DNA from: Mesonia sp. | GTDB taxonomy: Bacteria; Bacteroidota; Bacteroidia; Flavobacteriales; Flavobacteriaceae | Length of the DNA: 52,383 bases | Direction: 5' to 3' | Assembly (NCBI GenBank): GCA_012964435.1 | Contig: DTTX01000046.1 | Location: 41,887-94,269, forward strand | Shown: positions 17,271-26,300 of the stretch, in pieces | Numbering within the stretch: position 1 is the stretch's first letter | Layout: the number at the start of each line of letters is the position of its first letter | Notes under the pieces: model-generated | What the model saw: the letters and a program-made list of their open reading frames with translations, nothing else | The model's database searches: none | Told to the model about the DNA's origin: nothing | Translations under genes and position numbers: made by a program

Positions 17271-17306
17271 AAAAAAAAGCCATTCAAAATTTGAATGGCT
17301 TTTTTG
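17271..17306. terminator. Bidirectional terminator between fahA and ytxJ
   Basis: Stem GCCATTCAAA/TTTGAATGGC (17279-17299) flanked by an A-run and a T-run; it serves converging genes. Confidence 0.92.
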
Positions 17307-17323
17307 TTAGGTTACCTAACTAT

Positions 17324-17722
17324 TTAATTTAAAAATTCTGCAATTTTTTCAGCATTAATATCACTATGTGAAGTATGGTAAACTACATTTTTATCTTTTA
17401 TGATCAATAATTGCGGAGATTCGTGAAAAACACCAAAATCTTCAGCTACTTTATTCGACACACTTCGATAAGCGATTAAATCGAGGTAATACAATTTCAC
17501 TTGCGTTTCGTCGTAATTGTATTCACTTTCAAATTGTCGCTTTGCCATTCGGCTAATTCCGCATCGTGTGGAGTGTTTAAAAATTACGACTACCTTTTCT
17601 TTCGAGTCCTCCTCTAACTTATGCAAGTCGATTTCACTTTCTAAATGATGCCAAGGAGCTTTAGAATTTTGTTCTGCTTCTCCTCCTTCGTTTCCTTTAA
17701 ATATCTTATCTAAAAATCCCAT
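17324..17722 (-). CDS. ytxJ: Bacillithiol-system redox protein YtxJ (monothiol bacilliredoxin-like)
   Basis: A 132-residue thioredoxin-fold protein of the YtxJ/DUF2847 family (BrxC in Bacillus), proposed to remove bacillithiol from mixed disulfides on proteins. The single cysteine C54 lies in HSTRCGIS, corresponding to the TCPIS active site of Bacillus YtxJ, with Gly in the place of Pro. The fold elements KVVVIFKH, LYYLDLIAYRSVSNKVAEDFGV and SPQLLIIKDKNVVYHTSHS (cis-Pro in SPQ) are all present. There is no signal peptide, so it is cytoplasmic. It implies that this organism makes bacillithiol; the biosynthetic genes are not in the window. Confidence 0.85.
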   Translation of the reverse strand: MGFLDKIFKGNEGGEAEQNSKAPWHHLESEIDLHKLEEDSKEKVVVIFKHSTRCGISRMAKRQFESEYNYDETQVKLYYLDLIAYRSVSNKVAEDFGVFHESPQLLIIKDKNVVYHTSHSDINAEKIAEFLN

Positions 17723-17801
17723 AATCTGTATTGTTTAAAGTAAAATTAAGAATAAAAAACCGGCAATGTAATAACTTTATAAAAGAATTAAACACTGAAA
17801 T

Positions 17802-17843
17802 TTTGTCGGTTAAAAAATCAACAAATATGTCAATTTGTCGGTT
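17802..17843 (+). promoter_or_regulatory. 10-bp direct repeat upstream of clpB
   Basis: TTTGTCGGTT occurs at 17802-17811 and again at 17834-17843, 32 bp apart or about three helical turns. The TTTG of the second copy is 19 nt before TATAATTTG (17857-17865), an imperfect -7 box, so the repeat could be a regulator site overlapping the -33 element of the clpB promoter. No CIRCE-type inverted repeat was seen. Confidence 0.5.
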
Positions 17844-17891
17844 TTCAAAAAAGGTATATAATTTGACTATCTCTTTTCAAAACAAAGAAAA

Positions 17892-20507
17892 ATGAACTTT
17901 AACAATTTTACCATAAAATCGCAAGAGGCCATCCAGCAGGCGCAGCAGCTTGCTCAGGAAATGGGCCATCAACAAATAGAGAATGAGCATATTTTCAAAG
18001 CCATTACCTCTGTAGACGAAAACGTAACTCCATTTTTACTAAAAAAACTCAATATTAATGTAGGTTTATTTAATCAAGTTTTAGATAAAACCTTAGAAAG
18101 CTTTCCAAAAGTTAGTGGTGGTGACATCGTACTTTCTCGAGAAGCCGGAAAGACGTTAAACGAGGCTTCTTCTGTAGCTAAAAAAATGAATGATGAATAT
18201 GTTTCAATCGAGCATCTCATTCTGGCTATTTTCAACTCTAAAAGTAAAGTCGCGCAAATTCTAAAAGATCAAGGCGCTAGTGAAAAAGGCTTGAAAGCTG
18301 CAATTGAAGAACTTCGAAAAGGAGATCGGGTAACTTCTCAAAGCGCAGAAGAAACCTATAATTCATTAAATAAATATGCGAAAAATCTTAACCAATTAGC
18401 TGAAAACGGAAAGTTAGATCCGGTAATCGGTCGTGATGAAGAAATTCGTCGAATTCTTCAAATATTATCTCGAAGAACCAAAAACAATCCGATGTTAGTA
18501 GGTGAACCAGGAACCGGGAAAACCGCCATTGCAGAAGGTTTAGCGCATCGTATCGTCGCAGGCGATGTTCCTGAAAATCTTAAATACAAAGAGATTTATT
18601 CGTTAGATATGGGAGCTTTAATTGCCGGAGCTAAATACAAAGGTGAATTTGAAGAGCGTCTAAAAGCGGTTATTAAAGAGGTTACTTCTAGTGATGGAAA
18701 TATAGTGCTGTTTATAGATGAAATTCATACGTTGGTTGGCGCCGGTGGCGGACAAGGAGCGATGGATGCGGCCAATATTTTAAAACCTGCTTTAGCGCGT
18801 GGTGAATTGAGAGCCATTGGAGCGACTACTCTAGATGAATACCAAAAATATTTTGAAAAAGACAAGGCTTTAGAGCGTCGTTTTCAAAAAGTAACGGTCG
18901 ATGAACCTGATACCGAAAGTGCAATTTCTATTCTCCGCGGAATTAAAGAGAAATACGAAACTCACCATAAAGTAAGAATTAAAGATGAAGCGATTATTGC
19001 AGCTGTAGAACTTTCGCAACGCTACATCACCAACAGATTTTTACCCGATAAGGCGATCGATTTGATGGATGAAGCTGCTTCAAAATTACGAATGGAAATC
19101 AATTCTAAACCGGAAGAATTAGATGTGCTCGATCGTAAGATTATGCAGCTAGAAATTGAGATTGAAGCCATTAAACGCGAGAAAGATGAAGCAAAGCTGA
19201 AATCTTTAAAAGCCGACCTTGCCAATTTAAAAGAAGAACGAGCAGAATTAAGCGCGCAATGGCAGAATGAAAAAGGCGTGGTCGATAATATTCAGCAGGC
19301 AAAAACCGATATTGAAAATTATAAACTAGAAGCAGAACGTGCCGAGCGTGAAGGCGATTACGGTAAAGTAGCAGAATTGCGCTACGGAAAAATAAAAGAA
19401 GCCCAAGAACGCTTAGAGCAACTTCAAAAAGAAGTAGAAGCTCAAAAAACGAAAGGTAAAAAATCACTTATTCAGGAAGAAGTTACCAACGATGATATTG
19501 CTGAAGTTGTAGCAAAATGGACCGGCATTCCCGTTACCAAAATGCTGCAAAGCGAACGCGAAAAATTGCTGAAGTTAGAAGATGAATTACACAAACGTGT
19601 CGTAGGCCAAGAAGAAGCAATTCAAGCCGTGAGTGATGCGATTCGAAGAAGTCGCGCCGGACTGCAAGATCAGAAAAAACCAATTGGTTCGTTCTTATTC
19701 TTAGGAACCACCGGAGTTGGTAAAACTGAGCTTGCCAAAGCTTTAGCAGAATATTTATTCGACGACGATAATGCAATGACGCGTATCGATATGAGCGAAT
19801 ATCAAGAACGCCATAGCGTGAGTAGATTGGTCGGAGCGCCTCCGGGATATGTGGGTTACGATGAAGGCGGACAGTTAACCGAAGCGGTAAGAAGAAAACC
19901 TTACTCAGTAGTCTTGTTAGATGAAATTGAAAAAGCGCATCCAGACACATTTAATATTCTGCTTCAGGTGTTAGATGAAGGAAGATTAACAGATAATAAA
20001 GGGCGTTTAGCAGATTTTAGAAACACCATTATTATTATGACATCGAATATGGGAAGCCATATTATTCAAGAGAAGTTTGAAGCGATCAAGGATATTGAAA
20101 CTGCAATGGAAGGTGCAAAAGTTGAAGTGCTCGGCTTATTGAAACAACAGGTTAGACCGGAGTTCTTAAACCGAATCGACGATATCGTGATGTTTACACC
20201 GCTTACGCAGGAAAATATTTCAGAAATTGTTGAGCTTCAGTTAAAAGGAGTCACCAAAATGCTGAGTCAGCAAAACATTACGTTAGATGCTACGCCAGAA
20301 GCTGTAAAATATTTAGCAAAACAAGGTTTCGATCCGCAGTTTGGAGCCAGACCGGTAAAAAGAACCATTCAGAAAGAAGTACTAAATCAGCTTTCTAAAG
20401 AAATTCTTTCCGGAGAAATCACCACCGACAGTATTATTTTAATTGATGCTTTCGACGATCAACTGGTCTTTAGAAATGAATCTGATACGGTGGTCAATAC
20501 CGATTGA
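17892..20507 (+). CDS. clpB: ATP-dependent disaggregase ClpB
   Basis: An 871-residue AAA+ chaperone that extracts polypeptides from aggregates together with DnaK. The Clp N-domain spans about residues 1-145; NBD1 has Walker A GEPGTGKT (204-211) and Walker [11 protein letters not shown]; the coiled-coil M-domain, characteristic of ClpB and absent from ClpA, runs about 405-530; NBD2 has GTTGVGKT (about 604-611) and [13 protein letters not shown]. The C-terminus carries the D2 small domain ([16 protein letters not shown]). There is no ClpP-binding loop, as expected for ClpB. The 169-bp upstream region contains a direct repeat and promoter candidate; a terminator follows. Confidence 0.97.
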   Translation: MNFNNFTIKSQEAIQQAQQLAQEMGHQQIENEHIFKAITSVDENVTPFLLKKLNINVGLFNQVLDKTLESFPKVSGGDIVLSREAGKTLNEASSVAKKMNDEYVSIEHLILAIFNSKSKVAQILKDQGASEKGLKAAIEELRKGDRVTSQSAEETYNSLNKYAKNLNQLAENGKLDPVIGRDEEIRRILQILSRRTKNNPMLVGEPGTGKTAIAEGLAHRIVAGDVPENLKYKEIYSLDMGALIAGAKYKGEFEERLKAVIKEVTSSDGNIVLFIDEIHTLVGAGGGQGAMDAANILKPALARGELRAIGATTLDEYQKYFEKDKALERRFQKVTVDEPDTESAISILRGIKEKYETHHKVRIKDEAIIAAVELSQRYITNRFLPDKAIDLMDEAASKLRMEINSKPEELDVLDRKIMQLEIEIEAIKREKDEAKLKSLKADLANLKEERAELSAQWQNEKGVVDNIQQAKTDIENYKLEAERAEREGDYGKVAELRYGKIKEAQERLEQLQKEVEAQKTKGKKSLIQEEVTNDDIAEVVAKWTGIPVTKMLQSEREKLLKLEDELHKRVVGQEEAIQAVSDAIRRSRAGLQDQKKPIGSFLFLGTTGVGKTELAKALAEYLFDDDNAMTRIDMSEYQERHSVSRLVGAPPGYVGYDEGGQLTEAVRRKPYSVVLLDEIEKAHPDTFNILLQVLDEGRLTDNKGRLADFRNTIIIMTSNMGSHIIQEKFEAIKDIETAMEGAKVEVLGLLKQQVRPEFLNRIDDIVMFTPLTQENISEIVELQLKGVTKMLSQQNITLDATPEAVKYLAKQGFDPQFGARPVKRTIQKEVLNQLSKEILSGEITTDSIILIDAFDDQLVFRNESDTVVNTD

Positions 20508-20532
20508 AGAGAACTTATCAATTAAATTTTAG

Positions 20533-20560
20533 AGCTACCCGATTTTGGGTAGCTTTTTTT
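20533..20560 (+). terminator. clpB terminator
   Basis: Perfect 8-bp stem AGCTACCC/GGGTAGCT (20533-20540 and 20547-20554) with loop GATTTT, followed by seven T. The loop overlaps the -33 box of the next promoter. Confidence 0.93.
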
Positions 20561-20574
20561 ATTTCTTACTTTTG
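20544..20574 (+). promoter_or_regulatory. Promoter of the acyltransferase gene
   Basis: TTTG (20544-20547), a 19-nt spacer and TACTTTTG (20567-20574) match the flavobacterial TTG-N17-23-TAnnTTTG consensus. The -33 box lies in the loop of the clpB terminator. The ATG is 20 nt after the -7 box. Confidence 0.7.
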
Positions 20575-20593
20575 CTGAATTCTTAAAAAGAAG

Positions 20594-21118
20594 ATGGTAA
20601 AATTCATTTTTTATAAATTATTAGGCTGGAATATTGAAGGAAAATTCGATCCGGCGATTAGAAAATCGGTTGTTATCGTAGTTCCGCATACTAGTTGGCA
20701 CGACTTTTACATTGGCGCTTTTACTAGAAAAATCATTCAGGTAGATATTAATTATATCGCAAAGAAAGAATTATTCAAAGGTCCGCTAGGAGCTTATTTA
20801 AAATGGATGGGCGGCAGTCCGCTCGATCGTACCGCCGGACAAAATAAAGTTGAAGCGATCGCTAAACTCTTTCAAGAAAAAGATGAATTTCGATTAGCTT
20901 TAGCTCCCGAAGGAACACGAAAAAAAGTACAACACTGGAAAAGCGGTTTTTATTGGATCTCTGTTTTAGCAAAGGTGCCTATCATTCCTGTATCATTTGA
21001 TTATGGTAGAAAAACCGTTCGCATCGGGCAAGCCTTCTACCCTACCGGAAATTACGAGAAAGACTATAAACTACTTCAGCTTTTTTATAAAAACATAAGA
21101 GGAAAAGCCGATCTTTAA
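20594..21118 (+). CDS. Lysophospholipid / 1-acylglycerol-3-phosphate acyltransferase-like protein
   Basis: A 174-residue PlsC-family protein. The catalytic H-X4-D motif is HTSWHD (H32, D37) and the substrate-phosphate motif is APEGTR (104-109). Other family elements are KKELFKGPLGAYLKWMGGSPLDR (motif II) and PIIPVSFDYGRK (motif IV). It is shorter than PlsC (about 240 residues) and lacks a clear N-terminal membrane helix, as in the compact acyltransferase subfamily common in Bacteroidota. It probably transfers an acyl chain to a glycerol- or ornithine-lipid precursor at the inner membrane; the exact acceptor is unknown. It stands alone between a promoter and a converging operon, overlapping the 3' end of the small minus-strand gene by 4 nt. 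Confidence 0.85.
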   Translation: MVKFIFYKLLGWNIEGKFDPAIRKSVVIVVPHTSWHDFYIGAFTRKIIQVDINYIAKKELFKGPLGAYLKWMGGSPLDRTAGQNKVEAIAKLFQEKDEFRLALAPEGTRKKVQHWKSGFYWISVLAKVPIIPVSFDYGRKTVRIGQAFYPTGNYEKDYKLLQLFYKNIRGKADL

Positions 21119-21270
21119 TTTTCCTTTTGCGCATTCATTTTAGCGGCAAGCTCTTTAAGTTTCGCCTTTCTATTTTCTTTTTCTTGCCGAAGTTTATTCT
21201 TTTTACGCGCCATTAATTTTGAATGCTTTGCTTTATTCTTGGTATTTTTCTGCGCACCCGATTTTGCCAT
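21115..21270 (-). CDS. Small highly basic protein, 51 residues
   Basis: Reads MAKSGAQKNTKNKAKHSK and continues with LMARKKNKLRQEKENRKAKL and ELAAKMNAQKEN to a stop at 21115. About 16 of 51 residues are Lys or Arg, the central part is likely a charged helix, and there is no cysteine or membrane segment. Its ATG overlaps the stop of the upstream higA gene (TAATG), indicating translational coupling. The family is not recognised; similar small Lys-rich proteins exist in flavobacteria (recollection). A nucleic-acid or ribosome contact is possible but unproven. Its 3' end overlaps the end of the converging acyltransferase gene by 4 nt. Confidence 0.68.
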   Translation of the reverse strand: MAKSGAQKNTKNKAKHSKLMARKKNKLRQEKENRKAKLKELAAKMNAQKEN

Positions 21271-21638
21271 TATTTAGCCAATTTATAATTACTAACTAAC
21301 ACAGAAGCAGAAATATGCAACTCTAATTCAAGCTCCCTAATCATATCTACTGTAAGACGCTTTTTTTTATTTAAAATTTCAGAAACTCTACTTTTCCCCC
21401 CAATAATTCCTACTAAATCTTTCTGCTTTAAATTCATTTCTTCCATTCTTATTTTAATAGCTTCAATAGGATCTGGAGCTTCTATAGGATGGTAAATATT
21501 TTCATAATTATCAATAAGCATTGACAATACTTCTGCTTCATCACCTTCCTTTGTATCTGGAGCAGCATAAAAAATAGCGTCGAGCCTTTCTAAAGCTTTT
21601 TCGTAATCTTGCTCTGTTTTTATAGGTTTGATCTTCAT
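21270..21638 (-). CDS. higA: HigA-family antitoxin with XRE helix-turn-helix
   Basis: A 122-residue protein. The N-terminal part (KPIKTEQDYEKALERLDAIF, about 4-60) is typical of the HigA antitoxins paired with HigB_toxin-family RNases. The HTH (about residues 62-112) contains IRMEEMNLKQKDLVGIIGGKSRVSEILNKKKRLT. It should bind the toxin and repress its own operon. It starts 10 nt after the toxin gene, the toxin-first order usual for higBA, and its stop overlaps the start of the 51-codon gene. Confidence 0.88.
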   Translation of the reverse strand: MKIKPIKTEQDYEKALERLDAIFYAAPDTKEGDEAEVLSMLIDNYENIYHPIEAPDPIEAIKIRMEEMNLKQKDLVGIIGGKSRVSEILNKKKRLTVDMIRELELELHISASVLVSNYKLAK

Positions 21639-21648
21639 TATAATTTAT

Positions 21649-21945
21649 TTAAATTGTATTTGCATCAATTTTATCGTATTCTGTATGCGTACCAACAAAC
21701 CTTATAAATACCCATTGTCTTTCAAAATTAAACTTTACAATTAACCGATAAGAATTTCCCTTAATATTAAAAACAATACGACTATCCTTTAAAATACTAG
21801 CATTTATGTAAGTTTGCTTCACTTCATTTGGAGATTTCCAATGAGAATTTTTCGCAGTTTCGTACCAAGTTTTCAGGTATTGTTCAGCATCTGCATGTTT
21901 CTGCCAAAATTCCCTTAAAGTCCTTTTTGCTATAATTCTTTTCAT
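21649..21945 (-). CDS. higB: HigB-family mRNA-interferase toxin
   Basis: A 98-residue basic protein matching the HigB_toxin family: MKRIIAKRTLREFWQKHADAEQ, LKTWYETAKNSHWKSPNEVK, RIVFNIKGNSYRLIVKF and RQWVFIRFVGTHTEYDKID. The RelE-like fold and terminal HTEYDKI segment fit a ribosome-dependent endoribonuclease that cleaves mRNA under stress or after loss of antitoxin. It is intact, with no frameshift. It is the first gene of the operon, preceded by an inverted repeat at a possible -7 box. Confidence 0.9.
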   Translation of the reverse strand: MKRIIAKRTLREFWQKHADAEQYLKTWYETAKNSHWKSPNEVKQTYINASILKDSRIVFNIKGNSYRLIVKFNFERQWVFIRFVGTHTEYDKIDANTI

Positions 21946-21975
21946 GATTACAAATCTATTTCAAAATTACAAAAA

Positions 21976-21992
21976 GTTCTCAAATAAAGAAC
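21976..21992 (-). promoter_or_regulatory. Candidate HigA operator
   Basis: Inverted repeat GTTCT-N7-AGAAC lies 31 nt before the higB ATG. On the minus strand the spacer reads TTATTTG, part of TTTATTTG, which is one base from TAnnTTTG, and a TTTTG lies 16 nt further upstream. A dimeric HTH repressor here would block RNA polymerase, which fits autoregulation. Confidence 0.5.
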
Positions 21993-22083
21993 ATATTTTG
22001 TTTACAAAACCACAACTTCTCTCTTTTATTGCTTCGCTTAACTTCGTAAATTGAACTTTCTTTTTTTCTTGACATTCAATTTT

Positions 22084-23292
22084 ATGAAAATTCTACATAC
22101 CGCCGATTGGCATATTGGTAAAAAACTGCACAAACATTATTTATACGAAGATTTCGACTTGTTTATCAATTGGTTAATCAAGTTGATCACCGAACAAGAA
22201 ATTGAAGCCGTTTTAATTTCAGGAGATGTGTTTGATCTGGCAAATCCTTCTGCAGAAGCTCGAAAACAATATTACCGTGCATTGCTTCAGCTTAGAAAAA
22301 CCAACTGTCAACTTATTATTACCGGCGGCAATCACGATTCGCCCAGTATGCTCGATGCGCCAAAAGATATTTTAAATGAATTAAATGTGACCGTCATCGG
22401 CGGAATGCCTTCTAAAATTGAAGAATGTTTAATTCCGCTTCAGAATAAAAAAGGAGAAATTGAACTCATAGTTGCTGCCATCCCATTTTTACGCGATAGT
22501 GATCTGCGATCGATCGATGCAGAAGTTATTTACGAAAATAGAATTGAAGCCATTAGAAAAGGGATTGAAGCAACTTTTACGAAAGCCGCAAATACCAGTA
22601 AAAATCTCTATCCAGAGCTTCCTGTTTTAGCGATGGGACATTTATATGCAGCCGGTATTGAAAGTTCTGACAGTGAGCGTGACATCCAGATCGGGAATCA
22701 AGCGGCTTTTCAAGCCAGTCAATTTGGTACAGAATTTAGTTACGTAGCTTTAGGTCATATTCACAAACCGCAACGCGTAAATGCACAAATCCCTACGTTT
22801 TACAGTGGTTCCCCGCTCCCACTTTCGTTTAGTGAACGTAAGGATGAAAAAAGATTGTTGTTGATCGATACTGAAAATGGTTTTGAACCCGAAAGTATCG
22901 CCATCCCAAGTTTTCGAAAATTAATTCGTATTAGCGGAAGCATTGCTGAAATTCGGCAGAAATTATTCAGTTTAGAGTCGCAAGGCAGTTTAACTAATTT
23001 GATTGAAGTTGAATTGAAAGAAGAAAATTACGATTCCAATTTAATTGCGCAATTAGACGATTTAGTAACCAATTTTGAGCAAGCCAATTTCGAGATCGTA
23101 AAACACCGAGCTACTTTTAAAAATCAGTTACGAGAAAGCGGAAAGTTGTTTGAAAGTCATCAACATTTAGAAGATTTAAAACCACAAGAAGTCTTTCAGA
23201 AACTATTGGAGCAACACAGTTATGCGGAAGAAATTAAAGAAAAAGTGAATATCGCTTTTCAAGAATTATTGGAAGAAGTGAATCATAATTAA
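22084..23292 (+). CDS. sbcD: Exonuclease subunit SbcD
   Basis: A 402-residue Mre11-type metallophosphoesterase, nuclease half of SbcCD, which opens hairpins and processes DNA ends and palindromes. Metal-binding motifs are HTADWHIG (near residue 5), ISGDVFD, TGGNHDS, AMGHLY and LGHIHKPQ, followed by FYSGSPLPLSFSE. A longer reading from a TTG at 22051 would add 11 hydrophobic residues; the ATG at 22084 puts MKILHTADWHIG at the N-terminus as in homologues and is preferred. sbcC follows after 48 nt on the same strand, with a small palindromic repeat between them. Confidence 0.95.
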   Translation: MKILHTADWHIGKKLHKHYLYEDFDLFINWLIKLITEQEIEAVLISGDVFDLANPSAEARKQYYRALLQLRKTNCQLIITGGNHDSPSMLDAPKDILNELNVTVIGGMPSKIEECLIPLQNKKGEIELIVAAIPFLRDSDLRSIDAEVIYENRIEAIRKGIEATFTKAANTSKNLYPELPVLAMGHLYAAGIESSDSERDIQIGNQAAFQASQFGTEFSYVALGHIHKPQRVNAQIPTFYSGSPLPLSFSERKDEKRLLLIDTENGFEPESIAIPSFRKLIRISGSIAEIRQKLFSLESQGSLTNLIEVELKEENYDSNLIAQLDDLVTNFEQANFEIVKHRATFKNQLRESGKLFESHQHLEDLKPQEVFQKLLEQHSYAEEIKEKVNIAFQELLEEVNHN

Positions 23293-23302
23293 TGAACGAA
23301 AA

Positions 23303-23325
23303 CCTCTCGACTTAGCTCGAGGTGA
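23303..23325. repeat. Diverged palindromic repeat between sbcD and sbcC
   Basis: CCTCGACTTAGCTCGAGG is a hairpin with perfect 6-bp arms CCTCGA/TCGAGG and is followed by TGAC, as in the copies near 1686, 3014 and 3440. The loop differs (CTTAGC for CTCCGC) and both arms have changed to keep pairing. It lies in a probable polycistronic message. Confidence 0.75.
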
Positions 23326-23340
23326 CAAGCTCATATTTCA

Positions 23341-26300
23341 ATGAAAATATTAAAAATAGCTTTTAAAAATATCAACTCGCTACGCGGCGAGCACGAAATA
23401 GATTTTATCAAAGAACCGTTTTTGCAAAACAGTTTATTTGCCATTACCGGACCCACCGGAAGTGGAAAAACCACGATTCTCGATGTCATTTCTTTAGCGC
23501 TATTTAATCAAGTGCCGCGATTGGGTAAATTGAGTACTGCCGAAGTTTTAAAAAAAGGCGCTATTCTTACACGCAATCAAAAAGATGCTTACGCCAAAAT
23601 TACCTACGAATGTAGACAAGGTATTTTCGCTTCTACTTGGCAAATTTCTACTGCCAGAACCGGTAATCTACGCGATTATCATATGGAATTAGCGAATTTA
23701 GAAAGCGGACATTTAGATTTAAAAAAGTCTGATGTTCCCGGTAAAAACGAAGAATTAATTGGCTTAAACTACGACCAGTTCATTAAATCTGTGGTATTAG
23801 CCCAAGGCGAATTTGCTAAATTTTTACAAGTGCCCAAAAAAGAACGCGGTGCACTTTTAGAAAAAATAACCGGAACCCAAATTTATCGCAGAATTGGTCA
23901 GGAGGCTTATTTTAAATACAATCAGGTTAAAAAAGATACTGAAGAAAAGCGGCTTAAAATTGAAACTTTTAAAGAGCAATTATTAGCTGAAGAAATTTAT
24001 GCCGAAAAACAAACCCAGGCTGAAAAGCTGCAACTTGAAAAGAAAAACTTCAACCTTTCTATTCAAAAAAATTCGGAAGCGATTAAGTTGAAAGAGGATT
24101 TACAAGAACAAGAAAAAGAACTTTTAGCCACCGAAAAACAGATTACCCAAGTTGAAGCTTCCACTGCTGAATTTGAAAAAGAAAAGGGTAAAAAGCTGAA
24201 GCAACACGAAGAAATACAGTTTTTTTCTGAAGATTTAAATTCTTGGCAAAACCTTCAAAAAGAGCAAAAAAACAATACAGTTCAAATTAATGAAATTCAG
24301 CAGAATTTAAAAGATTTTCAGGAAAAACGAACGCATTTACAAACAGAGTTTTCTTCAACTTTTCAGCTGGAAATTAGTCCGCAGAACGCTTCTGAAAAAT
24401 TAAATAACTATAAAGAAAAAGTTAGAACCTTAATTACAGAGCGAAGTGAATTATTATCGGTTTACAGAACTTCTGAACAACATATTTCTGGTCTACTAAA
24501 AGACTTTCAGTTTAGTTCAAAGCCTTCAAATACAGCCGTTTTTCAGCAAGAATTAAAAGAAAAACAACACGAAAAATCTAGCGCTTTTGAAAAGTTGAAT
24601 AAGAAATTTCAGCTTGAAGAAAAATCGGTTGCTATTTGGCAAGAAGAAATTCAGCAGCAATTAAAACTAACTCGTGCTGCGGAAAAGCAAAATTTTCAAC
24701 TACTTCAATTAAAAAAAGACCTCAACCAAAAATCGGAAGAGCTTAAAAAAATCAATGATTCTTTAAAAGATTTGCCACAACAAGTAAAAAAACTTCAGCA
24801 AGAATTAAAGTTGAAAAATGCACAGCTCGAAGCCAAGCAAAAAACATTGGAAGTTGAGCAATTGCAAAAACAATTGGAAGATTTTCGTAAAGATTTGGTT
24901 GAAAATGAACCTTGCCCGTTATGCGGATCGACGCATCACCCATTTGCTTCAGCGCATCCAGAAGTTGAAAATCATTTAAAAACAGAAGTTGAACAGTTGC
25001 AAAAAACAATTCAGCATTTACAACAAGAGCTCACTCGAGAACAAACGCAATGGCAACAATTTCAACAGCAGCAGGAAAAGCTTGAAAAGGAAATTAAGCC
25101 AACGGAACGCTTATTAACTGAAAAAGAAAGAGAGTTTGAAGAAAATTTCGCCGTAATTCTTCAGCAGAAGAAAGAGCAATCTTTTGCTGAAATAGAAGTG
25201 AAATTAGAAACAGATTTTAAAGAATTAGACCAAGCTAAAGAACTCAAAAAAAGCTTAGTTCAACTTCAAGAGTTAGCCGAAAAATCTAGAGAATTAGCAG
25301 AGTTGTTAGAAAAAGGTACTCATAAAAGAGATGAAATAAAAGCATTGTTTAAAGGAAAAGATTTTGAAAAAGAAATCAGCACTGTAGAAACTTCTTGGAA
25401 TAGAAATGAACAAAATATTGTTCAGCAACAAAAATTACTAGATACTACCGAAAAATCGCTTGCTGAAGTAAACGAGAAATTAGCGAAATTAACCAAAGCG
25501 CTTACTACTCAACTTACCGAAAAAGGCTACCAAAGTATTGAACAGGCTATATCCTTACGACTTACCGCTACAGAAGCTCAGGCTTGGCAAAAAGAGCGAG
25601 AACAGCTTCAGCAAAAAGGAATTGAGTTAAAAACACTTCAGCAAAAATTACAGGAAGAAATCAAAAAGCTACAAGAAAAAGATAGCGAAACGAGTCTGGA
25701 AAAACTGCAAGAGCAACTTCAGCAGGAAAAAGAAAGCTTAACTAAAAATGATGAGGAACTTAAAGAAGTTTCACGCTTATTAAAAAATCAAACAGAAAAT
25801 TTAAAGCAAATTGAAAAGCTAGAAGATGAAGTAGGTAAACAGCTTAAACAATCGGAACATTGGAAAATTTTAAATGACTTGATAGGTGATAAAACCGGTA
25901 ATAAATTCAATGATTTTGCTCAAGATTTAACTTTAGCGCAACTTTTACAGCTTGCGAATAAACGTTTAATGAATTTAAGCGACCGTTATAGCATCGATCA
26001 ACCTACCGATGAGGAAGATGATAGTTTAGTCGCGATCGATGAGCATATGGGCGGCCAACGGCGTTCGATTAAAACGCTTTCGGGGGGCGAAACCTTTATT
26101 TTAAGTTTAGCGCTCGCTTTAGCACTTTCTGATTTGGCTTCTAGAAACATTGAAATCAATAGTCTTTTTATTGATGAAGGTTTCGGCACCTTAGATCCGG
26201 AAACTTTAGATCAGACCTTAGATACCTTGGAAGTTTTACAGGCAGAATCTTCTAAAATGATCGGTGTGATTAGTCACGTAGAGAGTTTAAAAGAACGTAT

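Noticed and set aside
19171-19950. Long antisense open frames within clpB (98 and 138 codons)
   Set aside because: They mirror the codon pattern of clpB and encode low-complexity Leu/Arg-rich peptides without recognisable domains.
22051-22083. TTG start giving SbcD an extra hydrophobic N-terminus
   Set aside because: The ATG at 22084 matches the conserved N-terminus of the family.
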